DNA from: Lysobacteraceae bacterium PS02340
Lineage (GTDB): Bacteria > Pseudomonadota > Gammaproteobacteria > Xanthomonadales > Xanthomonadaceae
Assembly: GCA_029959605.1 (NCBI GenBank)
Contig: JASCOC010000007.1
Span: 62,001-126,000, forward strand
DNA: 64,000 bases
Direction of reading: 5' to 3'
The notes under the pieces are model-generated. The model searched no databases and was not told the DNA's origin. It saw only the letters and a program-made list of their open reading frames with translations. Of the stretch, positions 35,508 through 44,388 are shown piece after piece. The translations under genes were made by a program, and so were the position numbers. Each line of letters begins with the position of its first letter. The stretch's first letter is position 1.

Positions 35508-38500
35508 GTGACGCAGCATTCCAGCGACCAGGCGGTGAACGGCGCGTTGAAACACGCGCAGGCCGCGATCGAGCGCGCATCGACGCGCGACCGCGGCCGC
35601 CTGCTCGGACTGCTCGGTCGCTGGCGGCGCGCCCCCGGCGATGCGTCGGCGCGCGAGGCGTTCGAAACGCGCCTGCAGGCCTCCATCCGGCAGCGCGAGA
35701 CGCGCGCCGCGCAACTGCCGCGTGCCGAAGTCGATCCGGGGCTGCCGATCGCCGGCAAGGCCGAGGAAATCGTCGCGTTGATCCGTGCGCACCAGGTCGT
35801 CGTCGTCGCCGGCGAGACCGGTTCGGGCAAGACGACGCAGCTGCCCAAGCTGTGCCTGGCCGCAGGCCGCGGCGCCGCCGGTCTGATCGGCTGCACGCAG
35901 CCACGCCGCATCGCCGCGCGTACGGTGGCCAAGCGCGTGGCCGAAGAGCTGCAGGTGCCGAGCGGGGGCCTGGTCGGTTACCAGGTCCGCTTCAACGACA
36001 ACGTCAGCGATGCGACCGCGATCAAGTTCATGACCGACGGCATCCTGCTCGCGGAGATCGCGTCGGACCGCTGGCTGTCGGCCTACGACACGATCATCAT
36101 CGACGAGGCGCACGAGCGCAGCCTCAACATCGATTTCCTGCTGGGCTATCTGAAGCAGCTCCTGGGCCGGCGCCCGGATCTCAAGCTGATCGTGACCTCG
36201 GCGACGATCGACACCGCGCGCTTCGCCGAGCATTTCGACGGCGCACCGGTGGTGGATGTCGAAGGCCGCGGCTTTCCGGTCGAGGTGCGTTACCGCCCGC
36301 TGGACGGCGAAGGCGACGACGCCGGCGAGCGCAGCGTGCTCGACGGCATCGTGGCGGTCTGCGACGAGATCATGCAGATGCGCGGCACCGGCGACACGCT
36401 GATCTTCCTGCCTGGCGAGCGCGAAATCCGCGATGCGCACCAGGCGCTCGAGCGCCGCAAATACCGGCACACCGAAGTGCTGCCGCTGTATGCGCGGCTG
36501 TCGGCGAAAGACCAAGACCGCGTGTTCAATCCCGGGCCGCAGCGGCGCATCGTGCTGGCGACGAACGTCGCCGAGACCTCGCTGACGGTGCCACGCATCC
36601 ACTACGTGGTCGATCCGGGACTTGCACGCGTCAAGCGCTACAGCCCGCGGCAGAAGCTGGACCGTCTGCACATCGAGCCGGTCAGCCAGGCCAGCGCCGA
36701 CCAGCGCAAGGGGCGTTGCGGCCGTATCGCGCCGGGTACGTGTTTCCGCGTGTTCTCGGAAGCGGATTTCGCCTCGCGTCCGGCCTATACCGATCCCGAG
36801 ATCCGCCGCGCATCGCTGTCGGGCGTGATCCTGCGGATGCTCTCGCTGGGCCTGGGCGATATCGAATCCTTCCCGTTCGTCGAGCCGCCGGATCCGCGTG
36901 CGGTCGCCGACGGCTGGCAGCAGCTGGCCGAACTCGGCGCGATCGACGGCGAACGCCGGCTCACCGCGACCGGCCGTACGACGGCGAAGCTGCCGGTCGA
37001 CGCCAAGCTCGCGCGCATGCTCGTCGCCGCGCATGCGCATGGCTGTCTCGATGCGATGCTCGCGATCACCTCGTTCCTCGGCATCCAGGATCCGCGCGAG
37101 CGGCCGTCCGACCAGCGCGGCGCGGCCGATGCGGCGCACGCGCAATTCGCCGATCCGAAGTCCGAGTTCGTCGGCATCGTGAAACTGTGGGACGGCTACC
37201 GGCAGGCGCACGCCGACCTCACCCAGTCGCAGCTGCGCAAATGGTGCGACCGTAATTTCCTCGGCTTCCTGCGCATGCGTGAGTGGCGCGAACTGCATCG
37301 CCAGCTGCGGCTGCAGTGCGAGGATCTGGGCTGGTCGATCGAAGCACGCGACGCCGCCGTCGTGGACACGGATCCGCGCATGGCTGCACGTGCGGACGCC
37401 GCCGCTTTCATCGCGCTGCATCGCTCACTGATCGCCGGCCTGCCGACCCAGGTCGGCCATCGCGCCGACCCCGGTGGTGGTGGCCGCGTGTCCGGCCAGT
37501 ACGAAGGTCCGCGCGGACGGCGCTTCCAGCTGTTTCCCGGCTCGCCGCTGTCGAAGAAGCCGCCGCCGTGGGTCCTGTCTGCGACGTTGCTCGATACCGA
37601 GAAGGTCTGGTCACTGACCAACGCCGCGATCGAGCCCGATTGGGTCATCAGTGAACTCGATCACCTGCTCGCGCGGCGCCATCACGATCCGCGCTGGTCG
37701 CGGTCGCAGGGGCGCGTGGTCGGCAGCGAACAGATCAGCCTGTTCGGTCTGGTGCTTGCACCGAAGAAGCCGGTCGATTACGGGCGGCTGTATCCGGACG
37801 AATCGCGCGCGCTGTTCCTGCGCGACGGACTGGTGACCGGCGAGATCAATACACGCGCGACGTTCGTCGAGCGCAACCTGCGCACGCTCGAACGCGCGCG
37901 CGAAGAGGAAGCCAAGCAGCGCCGCTCGGGACTCGTCGTCGACGAAGACTGGATGGCGCAGTGGTACGCGCAGCGCCTGCCCGCCGATGTGCTGTCGGCG
38001 CAGGCGCTGGATGCGTGGTGGCGCAAGGCGCCCGACGCTGCGAAGCAGGCGCTGACGTGGAGCCGCGACGATCTGCTGGTCGCCGATGGCGTGGACGCCG
38101 ATCTGTTCCCGGCCTTCATTGCGCTCGGCGACGCGCGGCTCGCCGTGTCGTACCGCTTCGAGCCCGGCGCGGTCGACGACGGCATGACCGTCTCGGTGCC
38201 GCTGCATCTGCTCAATGCGATCGATCCGGTGCGGTTGTCATGGCTGGCACCCGGGTTCGTCGAGGATAAGGCGGCTGCGTTGATCCGCAGCCTGCCCAAG
38301 GCACTGCGCCGCAATTTCGTGCCGGCGCCGGATTTCGCGCGCGCCTTCGCGCAGGCCTGGCGCGACGGTGATGCCGACGCGTTCACCGGCACACTGGCGC
38401 GATTCCTCAAGAAGCTCGCCGGCGTGGACATCACCGCGTCGGATTTCGACGAGGCGGCTCTGGAGCCGCATCTGCGCGCGAACCTGCGTCTCGTCGACAC

Positions 38501-39488
38501 CGGTCGCGACCGCAAGAGCGCGACGGTGCTCGCCGAGTCGCGCGATCTCGACGACCTGCGCCGCCGCTTCGGCGAGCGCGCTGCGCGCGCGTTCGCGTCG
38601 CATGCCGCCGACGGCCTGCAGCAGGGTGGGCTGACCACGTTTCCGGAGACGCCAGTTCCGGTGTCGATTCCCGGCGCCGGCGGCCTGCCGGCCTATCCCG
38701 CTCTGCAGGACGACGGCGACAGTGCGTCGCTCGCGGTCCATGCCGATGCCGCGCACGCGCGACGCCTACATCCACAGGGCGTGCGACGCCTGCTGACGAT
38801 CGCGCTGGCGGATCGCGTGCGGCATGCGCGCAAGCAGCTGCCGGTCGCGCCGAAAACGGCGTTGCTCTACGCCGCGATCGAATCGGCCGCGCCGCGCGAC
38901 GGCAAGCCGGGCGACCGTCTGCGCGAGGATCTCGTCGACGGTGCGCTCGCCGCGCTGCTCACCGACGGACTCGAGACGATCCGCGATGCCGATGCGTTTG
39001 TCGCGCATCGTGACGCCGTCGGCAAGGCGCTGTTCGGCGAAGCGATGGCGCGCCTGCAGCAGGCGGAAGCCATTCTCGATCGCGTCGCCGACGTGCGCGC
39101 GAAGCTCGAGTCGAAGCTGATGGGCTGGGCGCGCGCGAACCTCGACGACATGCAGGCCCAGCTGCACGCGCTGGTGCCGCCGGGATTCCTGCGCACGGTA
39201 CCGGCGACGGCGCTGTCGGAATACGCGCGCTGGCTGCATGCGCTGTCGCTGCGCGCCGAACGGGCGCAACGCGATCCGCAACGCGACCAGCAGCGCATGC
39301 TCGACGTCAAACCCTTCGTCGACGCGCTCGCCGAAGCCGCCGCGCGCGGCCGCAGCGATGCACCCGACTGGCAGGCGCTGCGCTGGGATATCGAAGAGTT
39401 GCGGGTGTCGCTGTTCGCCCAGGAACTGGGCGCGAAAGGCGGCGTGTCGCCGAAGAAACTGGCGACGCGGGTGGCGGCGCTTACTTGA
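35508..39488 (+). CDS. hrpA: ATP-dependent RNA helicase HrpA
   Basis: DEAH-box helicase of about 1,326 residues, close to the size of E. coli HrpA. HrpA acts on mRNA and on stalled or collided ribosomes. Walker A GETGSGKT is near residue 102, DEAH near residue 200 (IIIDEAHERS), SAT follows, motif V is TNVAETSLTVP, and motif VI is QRKGRCGRIAPGTC. The helicase-associated and OB-fold domains follow, with a long HrpA-specific C-terminal region (DUF3418). The GTG at 35508 has GAGGGCGG upstream; an in-frame TTG at 35475 would add 11 residues. Its stop overlaps the end of the convergent minus-strand gene by eight bases. Confidence 0.94.
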   Translation: MTQHSSDQAVNGALKHAQAAIERASTRDRGRLLGLLGRWRRAPGDASAREAFETRLQASIRQRETRAAQLPRAEVDPGLPIAGKAEEIVALIRAHQVVVVAGETGSGKTTQLPKLCLAAGRGAAGLIGCTQPRRIAARTVAKRVAEELQVPSGGLVGYQVRFNDNVSDATAIKFMTDGILLAEIASDRWLSAYDTIIIDEAHERSLNIDFLLGYLKQLLGRRPDLKLIVTSATIDTARFAEHFDGAPVVDVEGRGFPVEVRYRPLDGEGDDAGERSVLDGIVAVCDEIMQMRGTGDTLIFLPGEREIRDAHQALERRKYRHTEVLPLYARLSAKDQDRVFNPGPQRRIVLATNVAETSLTVPRIHYVVDPGLARVKRYSPRQKLDRLHIEPVSQASADQRKGRCGRIAPGTCFRVFSEADFASRPAYTDPEIRRASLSGVILRMLSLGLGDIESFPFVEPPDPRAVADGWQQLAELGAIDGERRLTATGRTTAKLPVDAKLARMLVAAHAHGCLDAMLAITSFLGIQDPRERPSDQRGAADAAHAQFADPKSEFVGIVKLWDGYRQAHADLTQSQLRKWCDRNFLGFLRMREWRELHRQLRLQCEDLGWSIEARDAAVVDTDPRMAARADAAAFIALHRSLIAGLPTQVGHRADPGGGGRVSGQYEGPRGRRFQLFPGSPLSKKPPPWVLSATLLDTEKVWSLTNAAIEPDWVISELDHLLARRHHDPRWSRSQGRVVGSEQISLFGLVLAPKKPVDYGRLYPDESRALFLRDGLVTGEINTRATFVERNLRTLERAREEEAKQRRSGLVVDEDWMAQWYAQRLPADVLSAQALDAWWRKAPDAAKQALTWSRDDLLVADGVDADLFPAFIALGDARLAVSYRFEPGAVDDGMTVSVPLHLLNAIDPVRLSWLAPGFVEDKAAALIRSLPKALRRNFVPAPDFARAFAQAWRDGDADAFTGTLARFLKKLAGVDITASDFDEAALEPHLRANLRLVDTGRDRKSATVLAESRDLDDLRRRFGERAARAFASHAADGLQQGGLTTFPETPVPVSIPGAGGLPAYPALQDDGDSASLAVHADAAHARRLHPQGVRRLLTIALADRVRHARKQLPVAPKTALLYAAIESAAPRDGKPGDRLREDLVDGALAALLTDGLETIRDADAFVAHRDAVGKALFGEAMARLQQAEAILDRVADVRAKLESKLMGWARANLDDMQAQLHALVPPGFLRTVPATALSEYARWLHALSLRAERAQRDPQRDQQRMLDVKPFVDALAEAAARGRSDAPDWQALRWDIEELRVSLFAQELGAKGGVSPKKLATRVAALT

Positions 39489-39978
39489 TGCGTTCGACGC
39501 GCACGCGCAGGTTGTAACCGGCCACGCGCATCCACCAGCCGCCCATACGGGCAGGCTCGATCTGGACGGCCGGCCCCTCGGCACGCACGCCTTCCATTGA
39601 TGTCTCGCCGACTTGCTTCCAGACCTGGCCGTTCGCGAGCGTGTACTCGCGCCCGCGCCTGAAACCTTCGAATCGGCCGGTCAGTGTGCTGCTCACCGGC
39701 TCGGGTGCCGATTCCGATGGCGTACGCAGCTGGGCCGCTTCGCGGCGTCCTTCGGCACGCGCTTCGGCAAGCTGTGCTTCGGCAGGTGCGTGCGCGGCCG
39801 TCGTCTGGGTGGCCATCCATTGCTCAAGTGCGCGCAGTTCGGCCGGATCGAGCTTGTGCAGGCCCGACGTGCGGAATTGCGTGGCCCCCATGCGGGTTTC
39901 CAGCGTGGACGTCTGTGCCCAGGCGGCGCTGGCAGCTGCAAGCGACAGGGCGAGAATCAGGACAGGAGTTGCGCGCAT
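39481..39978 (-). CDS. Secreted protein with a GREYTLANGQVW motif, paralogue 1
   Basis: Function unknown. The 165-residue product has a signal peptide (cleavage near AWAQ), a helical middle rich in Ala/Glu/Arg (EAQLAEARAEGRREAA) and a C-terminal domain with FEGFRRGREYTLANGQVWKQ, then GGWWMRVAGYNLRVRVERIK. The same layout occurs in the next gene on this strand, so the two are tandem duplicates that have diverged. The ATG at 39978 is preceded by AAGGA. The two genes are 34 bases apart and probably co-transcribed. The end overlaps hrpA by eight bases. Confidence 0.85.
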   Translation of the reverse strand: MRATPVLILALSLAAASAAWAQTSTLETRMGATQFRTSGLHKLDPAELRALEQWMATQTTAAHAPAEAQLAEARAEGRREAAQLRTPSESAPEPVSSTLTGRFEGFRRGREYTLANGQVWKQVGETSMEGVRAEGPAVQIEPARMGGWWMRVAGYNLRVRVERIK

Positions 39979-40012
39979 CGTGTGGATCCTTGAAGAAGCG
40001 GCGGCGGATCGC

Positions 40013-40534
40013 TCAGCGCACCCGCTCGACCTTGGCCTGTGCGTTGTAGCCATCGACCTGCATCCACCAGACGCTCAGCAGGCCGGGCCGGACCCGGACG
40101 CCGACATCCTGGCCGCGTGCGCCCGCGATCGACGCGTTGTCGGTCTGCCGCCACACCTGGCCGTTCGCCAGCGTGTATTCGCGGCCACGTGCGAAGCCCG
40201 TGAACGCGCCGGGGATGGTGCTCTGGACCGGCTCGCGCGATTCCGCGGGACGCACCGCCGGCTCCGCCGCGACCGTCGCCTCACGACGGCCTTCCTCGCG
40301 CGCCTGCGCGATGCGCGCTTCGACGTCCGGCGCAGCCGCTGCGGCCGCAGAGGGCGCAGCACCGCGCGCCAGTAGTTCGTTCAGTCGCGCGAGTTCAGCG
40401 TCGCTGAGCTTGCCCAGCCCCGCATCGCGAAACTCTGCAGCGGTCAGGCGATCCTCGATCCGCGTCTGCTGCGCGAATGCGGGCACGGCTGCGGCAAGCG
40501 CCGCCGCGATCAAGACACTGTGGACTGCACGCAT
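40013..40534 (-). CDS. Secreted protein with a GREYTLANGQVW motif, paralogue 2
   Basis: Function unknown. The 173-residue product has a signal peptide (cleavage near AFAQ) and an acidic N-terminal segment with FRDAGLGKLSDAELARLNEL, comparable to FRTSGLHKLDPAELRALEQW in paralogue 1. A helical REEGRREA stretch and the C-terminal block FTGFARGREYTLANGQVWRQ follow, and it ends VERVR. The shared architecture marks a family of small periplasmic or cell-surface proteins. Transcription would start near 40.54 kb, divergent from relA. The ATG at 40534 is the only start that gives a proper signal peptide. Confidence 0.85.
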   Translation of the reverse strand: MRAVHSVLIAAALAAAVPAFAQQTRIEDRLTAAEFRDAGLGKLSDAELARLNELLARGAAPSAAAAAAPDVEARIAQAREEGRREATVAAEPAVRPAESREPVQSTIPGAFTGFARGREYTLANGQVWRQTDNASIAGARGQDVGVRVRPGLLSVWWMQVDGYNAQAKVERVR

Positions 40535-40595
40535 GCTCTGTTCCTCGGGTCGGGGCGCCGCTAGTGTAGACCGTCCTGCCCGCATCGAGCGGCCG

Positions 40596-42758
40596 ATGCC
40601 CGAGCCTCCGGACAACCTGCGCGACCGCCTGCTGGCGCTGCCGACGATGGCCGCGTCCGGCCCGTCGCTGCGCGCCTTGCTGGCGTCGCTGCCGGACGAT
40701 GCGGAGATCGCGGCGAACGATGCGGCCGTGCTGCTGGATACTGTCGCTTCGCTGGGCCTGCTCGGCGCCGACGTCGAGGTCGTCGCGACCGCGCTCGCCG
40801 ATGCGGTGCACGCGTGGCGGCCCCTGCTGGTGGCGCGACTGCCGGCGATCGTTCCGCTGATCGAGGGGCTGGCCGCCGCGCACCAGGTGTGGTCGCTGCA
40901 TGCCGAGCACGCGAGCGAGGGCAATCCCGAAGGCCTGCGGCGCCTGCTGCTGGCGCTGATCCGCGACCTGCGTCTGGTGCTGGTGCTGCTGGCACGCCAG
41001 CTGGCGCTGATGCGCGCCGCCGCGCGCAACGAAGATGACGAGGCGCGTCGCGCATTGGCATCGCTGACCCGCGACATCCACGCGCCGCTGGCGAACCGGC
41101 TCGGCATCTGGCAGCTGAAGTGGGAACTCGAAGACCTCGCGTTCCGCTATCTCGAGCCGGATACGTATCGCCGTATCGCCGGCCTGCTCGACGACAAGCG
41201 CACCGGTCGCGAGCGCCACATCGAAGCGGTCCGCGTGCAACTCGGCGAGGCGCTGGCCGCGCAGGGCGTGCGCGGCGAAGTCGCGGGCCGGCCCAAGCAC
41301 ATCTTCAGCATCTGGAAGAAGATGCAGCGCAAGCAGGTGCCGATCGGCGAGCTCTACGATCTGCGCGCGGTGCGCGTGCTGGTCGACGACATTCCTGCCT
41401 GTTATGCCGCGCTCGGCGTGGTGCATGCGCTGTGGACGCCGATCCCCAGCGAGTTCGACGACTACATTGCCCGGCCCAAGCACAACGACTATCGCTCGCT
41501 GCACACCGCGGTCGTCGGGCCGGACGGCAAGACGCTGGAAGTGCAGATCCGCACCCGCGAAATGCACGAGGCGTCCGAACTTGGCGTCGCCGCGCACTGG
41601 CGCTACAAAGAGAGCGGCGGTTCGCAGCGCTCGTCGTCGGCCGGCGATGCCGCGCTGGAACGGCGCATCGAATGGATGCGCCGTCTGCTCGATGCGCACA
41701 CGGAACCGGCGGGCGAGGGTGATCCGTCGCTGGCCGGCGCGCTCGGCACCGAACTGGTCGAGGACCGGGTCTTCGTGCTGACGCCCAAGGGCGAGATCGT
41801 CGACCTCCCGCAGGGCGCGACGCCGCTGGATTTCGCGTATCACGTGCACACGATGGTCGGGCATCGCTGCCGCGGGGCGAAGGTCGACGGCCGCATCGTG
41901 CCGCTGGATTACGTGCTGCACAGCGGCGAGCGGGTCGAAATCCTGACCGCGAAGACGCCGTCGCCGCGTCGCGACTGGCTGGTGGTGTCCAACGGATTCC
42001 TGGCCAGCGCGCGCTCGCGCGAGAAGGTCCGCAACTGGTTCCACAAGCTCGACCGCGCGCGCAACCTGCAGGCCGGTCGCGAGCTGCTGGACAAGGACCT
42101 GCGCCGCCTCGGCCTGCTGCAGGCGGATCTCGCGCCGGTGCTGTCGCGCTTCAACGTCGCCACCGTCGACGACCTGCACGTGCTGGTCGCGCTCGGCGAC
42201 GTCGGTCCGAACCAGGTGGGTCGTGCGTTGCTGGAGCTGGAGCGCGAACGCGAGGCGCCGGCCGACGACGCCGCGCCGACGCTGCCGCTGCGGCAACCGC
42301 GACGCCTGCCCAAGGCCGCCGATTCCGAATTCCACGTGGTCGGCGTCGACAATCTGCTGGTGCAGGTCGCGCGCTGCTGCCGGCCGGTGCCGGGCGAGCC
42401 GATCGCCGGTTATCTGACCCGCGCGCGCGGGGTGACCGTGCACCGCCGCGATTGCCCGGCCTTCCTGCGGCTGTCGGCGCACGAGCCGCAGCGCGTGTTG
42501 CCGGTAGAGTGGGGGCGCGCCAGTGGCGGCCATGCATCGGACATCGTCGTCGAGGCCGTCGATCGCCGGCATCTGCTCAAGGATCTGAGCAACGCGATCG
42601 CGCAGGAGGATGTGCACGTGCTGTCGATCCAGAGCGAGTCGCTCGGGCTGTCGCGCGTGCGCCTGCAACTGCGCGTGCGGGTCGCGGATTACGGCCAGCT
42701 CGCGCGTCTGCTCGGCAAGCTCGACGGGATGCCCGGCGTGGACGCCGCGCGCCGGTGA
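40596..42758 (+). CDS. relA: GTP pyrophosphokinase RelA ((p)ppGpp synthetase I)
   Basis: Ribosome-associated (p)ppGpp synthetase that responds to uncharged tRNA. The HD-like N-terminal domain lacks the HDxxED motif, so hydrolase activity should be absent. Synthetase motifs are GRPKHIFSIWKKM near residue 231, YDLRAVRVLV, NDYRSLHTAV and EVQIRTREMHE. The TGS domain starts near residue 391 (VFVLTPKGE), a zinc-finger-like region has ARCCRPVPGE, and an ACT domain ends the protein. At 720 residues the length is normal. ATG 40596 is the best start; an in-frame ATG at 40533 lies at the start of the divergent gene. TAGTGT at 40562-40567 may be a -10 box. Confidence 0.94.
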   Translation: MPEPPDNLRDRLLALPTMAASGPSLRALLASLPDDAEIAANDAAVLLDTVASLGLLGADVEVVATALADAVHAWRPLLVARLPAIVPLIEGLAAAHQVWSLHAEHASEGNPEGLRRLLLALIRDLRLVLVLLARQLALMRAAARNEDDEARRALASLTRDIHAPLANRLGIWQLKWELEDLAFRYLEPDTYRRIAGLLDDKRTGRERHIEAVRVQLGEALAAQGVRGEVAGRPKHIFSIWKKMQRKQVPIGELYDLRAVRVLVDDIPACYAALGVVHALWTPIPSEFDDYIARPKHNDYRSLHTAVVGPDGKTLEVQIRTREMHEASELGVAAHWRYKESGGSQRSSSAGDAALERRIEWMRRLLDAHTEPAGEGDPSLAGALGTELVEDRVFVLTPKGEIVDLPQGATPLDFAYHVHTMVGHRCRGAKVDGRIVPLDYVLHSGERVEILTAKTPSPRRDWLVVSNGFLASARSREKVRNWFHKLDRARNLQAGRELLDKDLRRLGLLQADLAPVLSRFNVATVDDLHVLVALGDVGPNQVGRALLELEREREAPADDAAPTLPLRQPRRLPKAADSEFHVVGVDNLLVQVARCCRPVPGEPIAGYLTRARGVTVHRRDCPAFLRLSAHEPQRVLPVEWGRASGGHASDIVVEAVDRRHLLKDLSNAIAQEDVHVLSIQSESLGLSRVRLQLRVRVADYGQLARLLGKLDGMPGVDAARR

Positions 42759-42812
42759 CGCGGCCGTTCATTGGGGGCTTCCATACTGCGCCGCGTGCGA
42801 CGCGAATCCGAC

Positions 42813-44360
42813 ATGCCTGATCATCCCGCACCGCCCCCGCGCGAGCGTCTGGCGCGTGCGTCCTCGCGCGCGCGCGCCTCGGCGGCCGAGGCATTGCAGC
42901 GTCGACGCGGGTGGTGGATCGCAGTCGGTGTGTTCGCGCTCGTGGTGGTCCTGGTCGTGCTGGTCCGCCTGTTCCTGGTCGACCGGCTGTGGCCGGAAAC
43001 CCGCGCGAAGGCGCTGCTCGACGAGGCTGCAGTCGCGACCGCCGCCGGGCGCCTGAGCACGCCCGATGGCGACGGCGCCCGACAACTCTACGAAGCCGCT
43101 CTCGCGCTCGATCCCGACGACGTCCGTCCGCGCGCGGGTCTGGCCGAGGTCGCGCGCGCGGCGGTGGTGCAGGCAGCGGCCGCGGTCGAGGCGGGCCGTT
43201 TCGATGACGCGCACGCGGCGCTGCGACTCGCCAACGAACTCTCGGCGCCGCGCGAGCACGTCGATGCGGTGACGACCGCGCTGCGTCAGCGGGAAGCGGC
43301 CGGTGCCGGGCTCGATCGCCTGGTCGCCGAGGCGCAGGCCGCGCAGGCGGCCGGCCATCTGGATGCAGGCGAGCAGAGTGCGTTGCCGTTGTATCGCCGC
43401 GTGCTGGCGCTGCAGCCCGACAATGCCGATGCCCTGCGCGGTCGCGAGGATGCGCTGGCGTCGCTGCTGGAGGACGCGCGGCGGCGTCTGCGCGAAGGCG
43501 GTCTGCGCGAAGCGGCCGACCTGATCGCACGCGTCCGCGAATACGATGCCGGCCACGTCGATCTGCCCGACACCGACGCGCGCCTGACCGAAGAACTCGA
43601 CGTGCTGCGCCGTCGCGCTGCGCGCAGTCTGGAGGCGGGCCGCGTCGAGCGCGCGGTCGCCGAATGGCGCACGCTGCTCGCATTCGATCCGGCCGATGCA
43701 CGCGCGCAACGTGGCCTGCACGATGCCGGCGCTGCGTATGCAGCCCGCGCAGAGCGCTTCGCGCGCGACTTCAATTTCGCCGACGCCGACGCGCAACTGC
43801 GCGAAGCGCGTGCGCTCGCGGCCGACAGTGAAGCCGTACGCACGGCCGGCGAGCACGTCGAGCGCTCGCGCGCACGCCACGCGCGCCTCGGGCCGCAGCT
43901 GCCCCCCGCCCAACGCCGGCAGCGCGTGGACACTCTCCTGCGACAGGCCGCAGCCGCCGAAGCGCGCGGCGATCTGCTGACGCCGCCCGGCGACAGTGCC
44001 TACGACAAGATCCGGGCCGCGCGTCTGGTGGCGCCCGACGATGCGGCGGTCGCGCGCGCCTCGTCACGCCTGCTGCCGTCGGCGCGGCAGTGTTTCGACG
44101 CAGGCCTGCGCGCGAACAGTCTTGCGCGTGCGCGTGCGTGCCTCGATGCGCGCGAAGTGCTTGGCGACGAGGGTAGCGCGGTGCGCGAAGCACGCAGGCG
44201 GCTGGCGCAGCGCTGGCTGGCGATCGGCGACGAGCGCCTGGGTGCGGGCAATCTCACGGGCGCGGAGGCCGCGCTGGCATCGGCGCGCGATATCGACGCC
44301 GGCGTGCCGGGACATTCGGAATTCGCGCGCCGGCTGCGCGCCGCGTCGATCAACCGCTGA
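42813..44360 (+). CDS. Membrane-anchored TPR-like repeat protein
   Basis: Not recognised as a named protein. The 515 residues start with a Pro/Arg-rich cytoplasmic tail and one transmembrane helix (about residues 33-55, IAVGVFALVVVLVVLVRLFL). A long all-helical region follows with repeated Ala/Arg/Asp-rich units that look like degenerate TPRs (LYEAALALDPDDVRPRAGLA, then YRRVLALQPDNADALRGRED). Proteins of this kind are scaffolds in the envelope. I chose ATG 42813 over the TTG at 42771. It lies downstream of relA on the same strand with a 54-base gap and converges on the glycosyltransferase gene. Confidence 0.8.
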   Translation: MPDHPAPPPRERLARASSRARASAAEALQRRRGWWIAVGVFALVVVLVVLVRLFLVDRLWPETRAKALLDEAAVATAAGRLSTPDGDGARQLYEAALALDPDDVRPRAGLAEVARAAVVQAAAAVEAGRFDDAHAALRLANELSAPREHVDAVTTALRQREAAGAGLDRLVAEAQAAQAAGHLDAGEQSALPLYRRVLALQPDNADALRGREDALASLLEDARRRLREGGLREAADLIARVREYDAGHVDLPDTDARLTEELDVLRRRAARSLEAGRVERAVAEWRTLLAFDPADARAQRGLHDAGAAYAARAERFARDFNFADADAQLREARALAADSEAVRTAGEHVERSRARHARLGPQLPPAQRRQRVDTLLRQAAAAEARGDLLTPPGDSAYDKIRAARLVAPDDAAVARASSRLLPSARQCFDAGLRANSLARARACLDAREVLGDEGSAVREARRRLAQRWLAIGDERLGAGNLTGAEAALASARDIDAGVPGHSEFARRLRAASINR

Positions 44361-44388
44361 CCGTCTTCGCGCGTCGGCTGTCGAAGAC

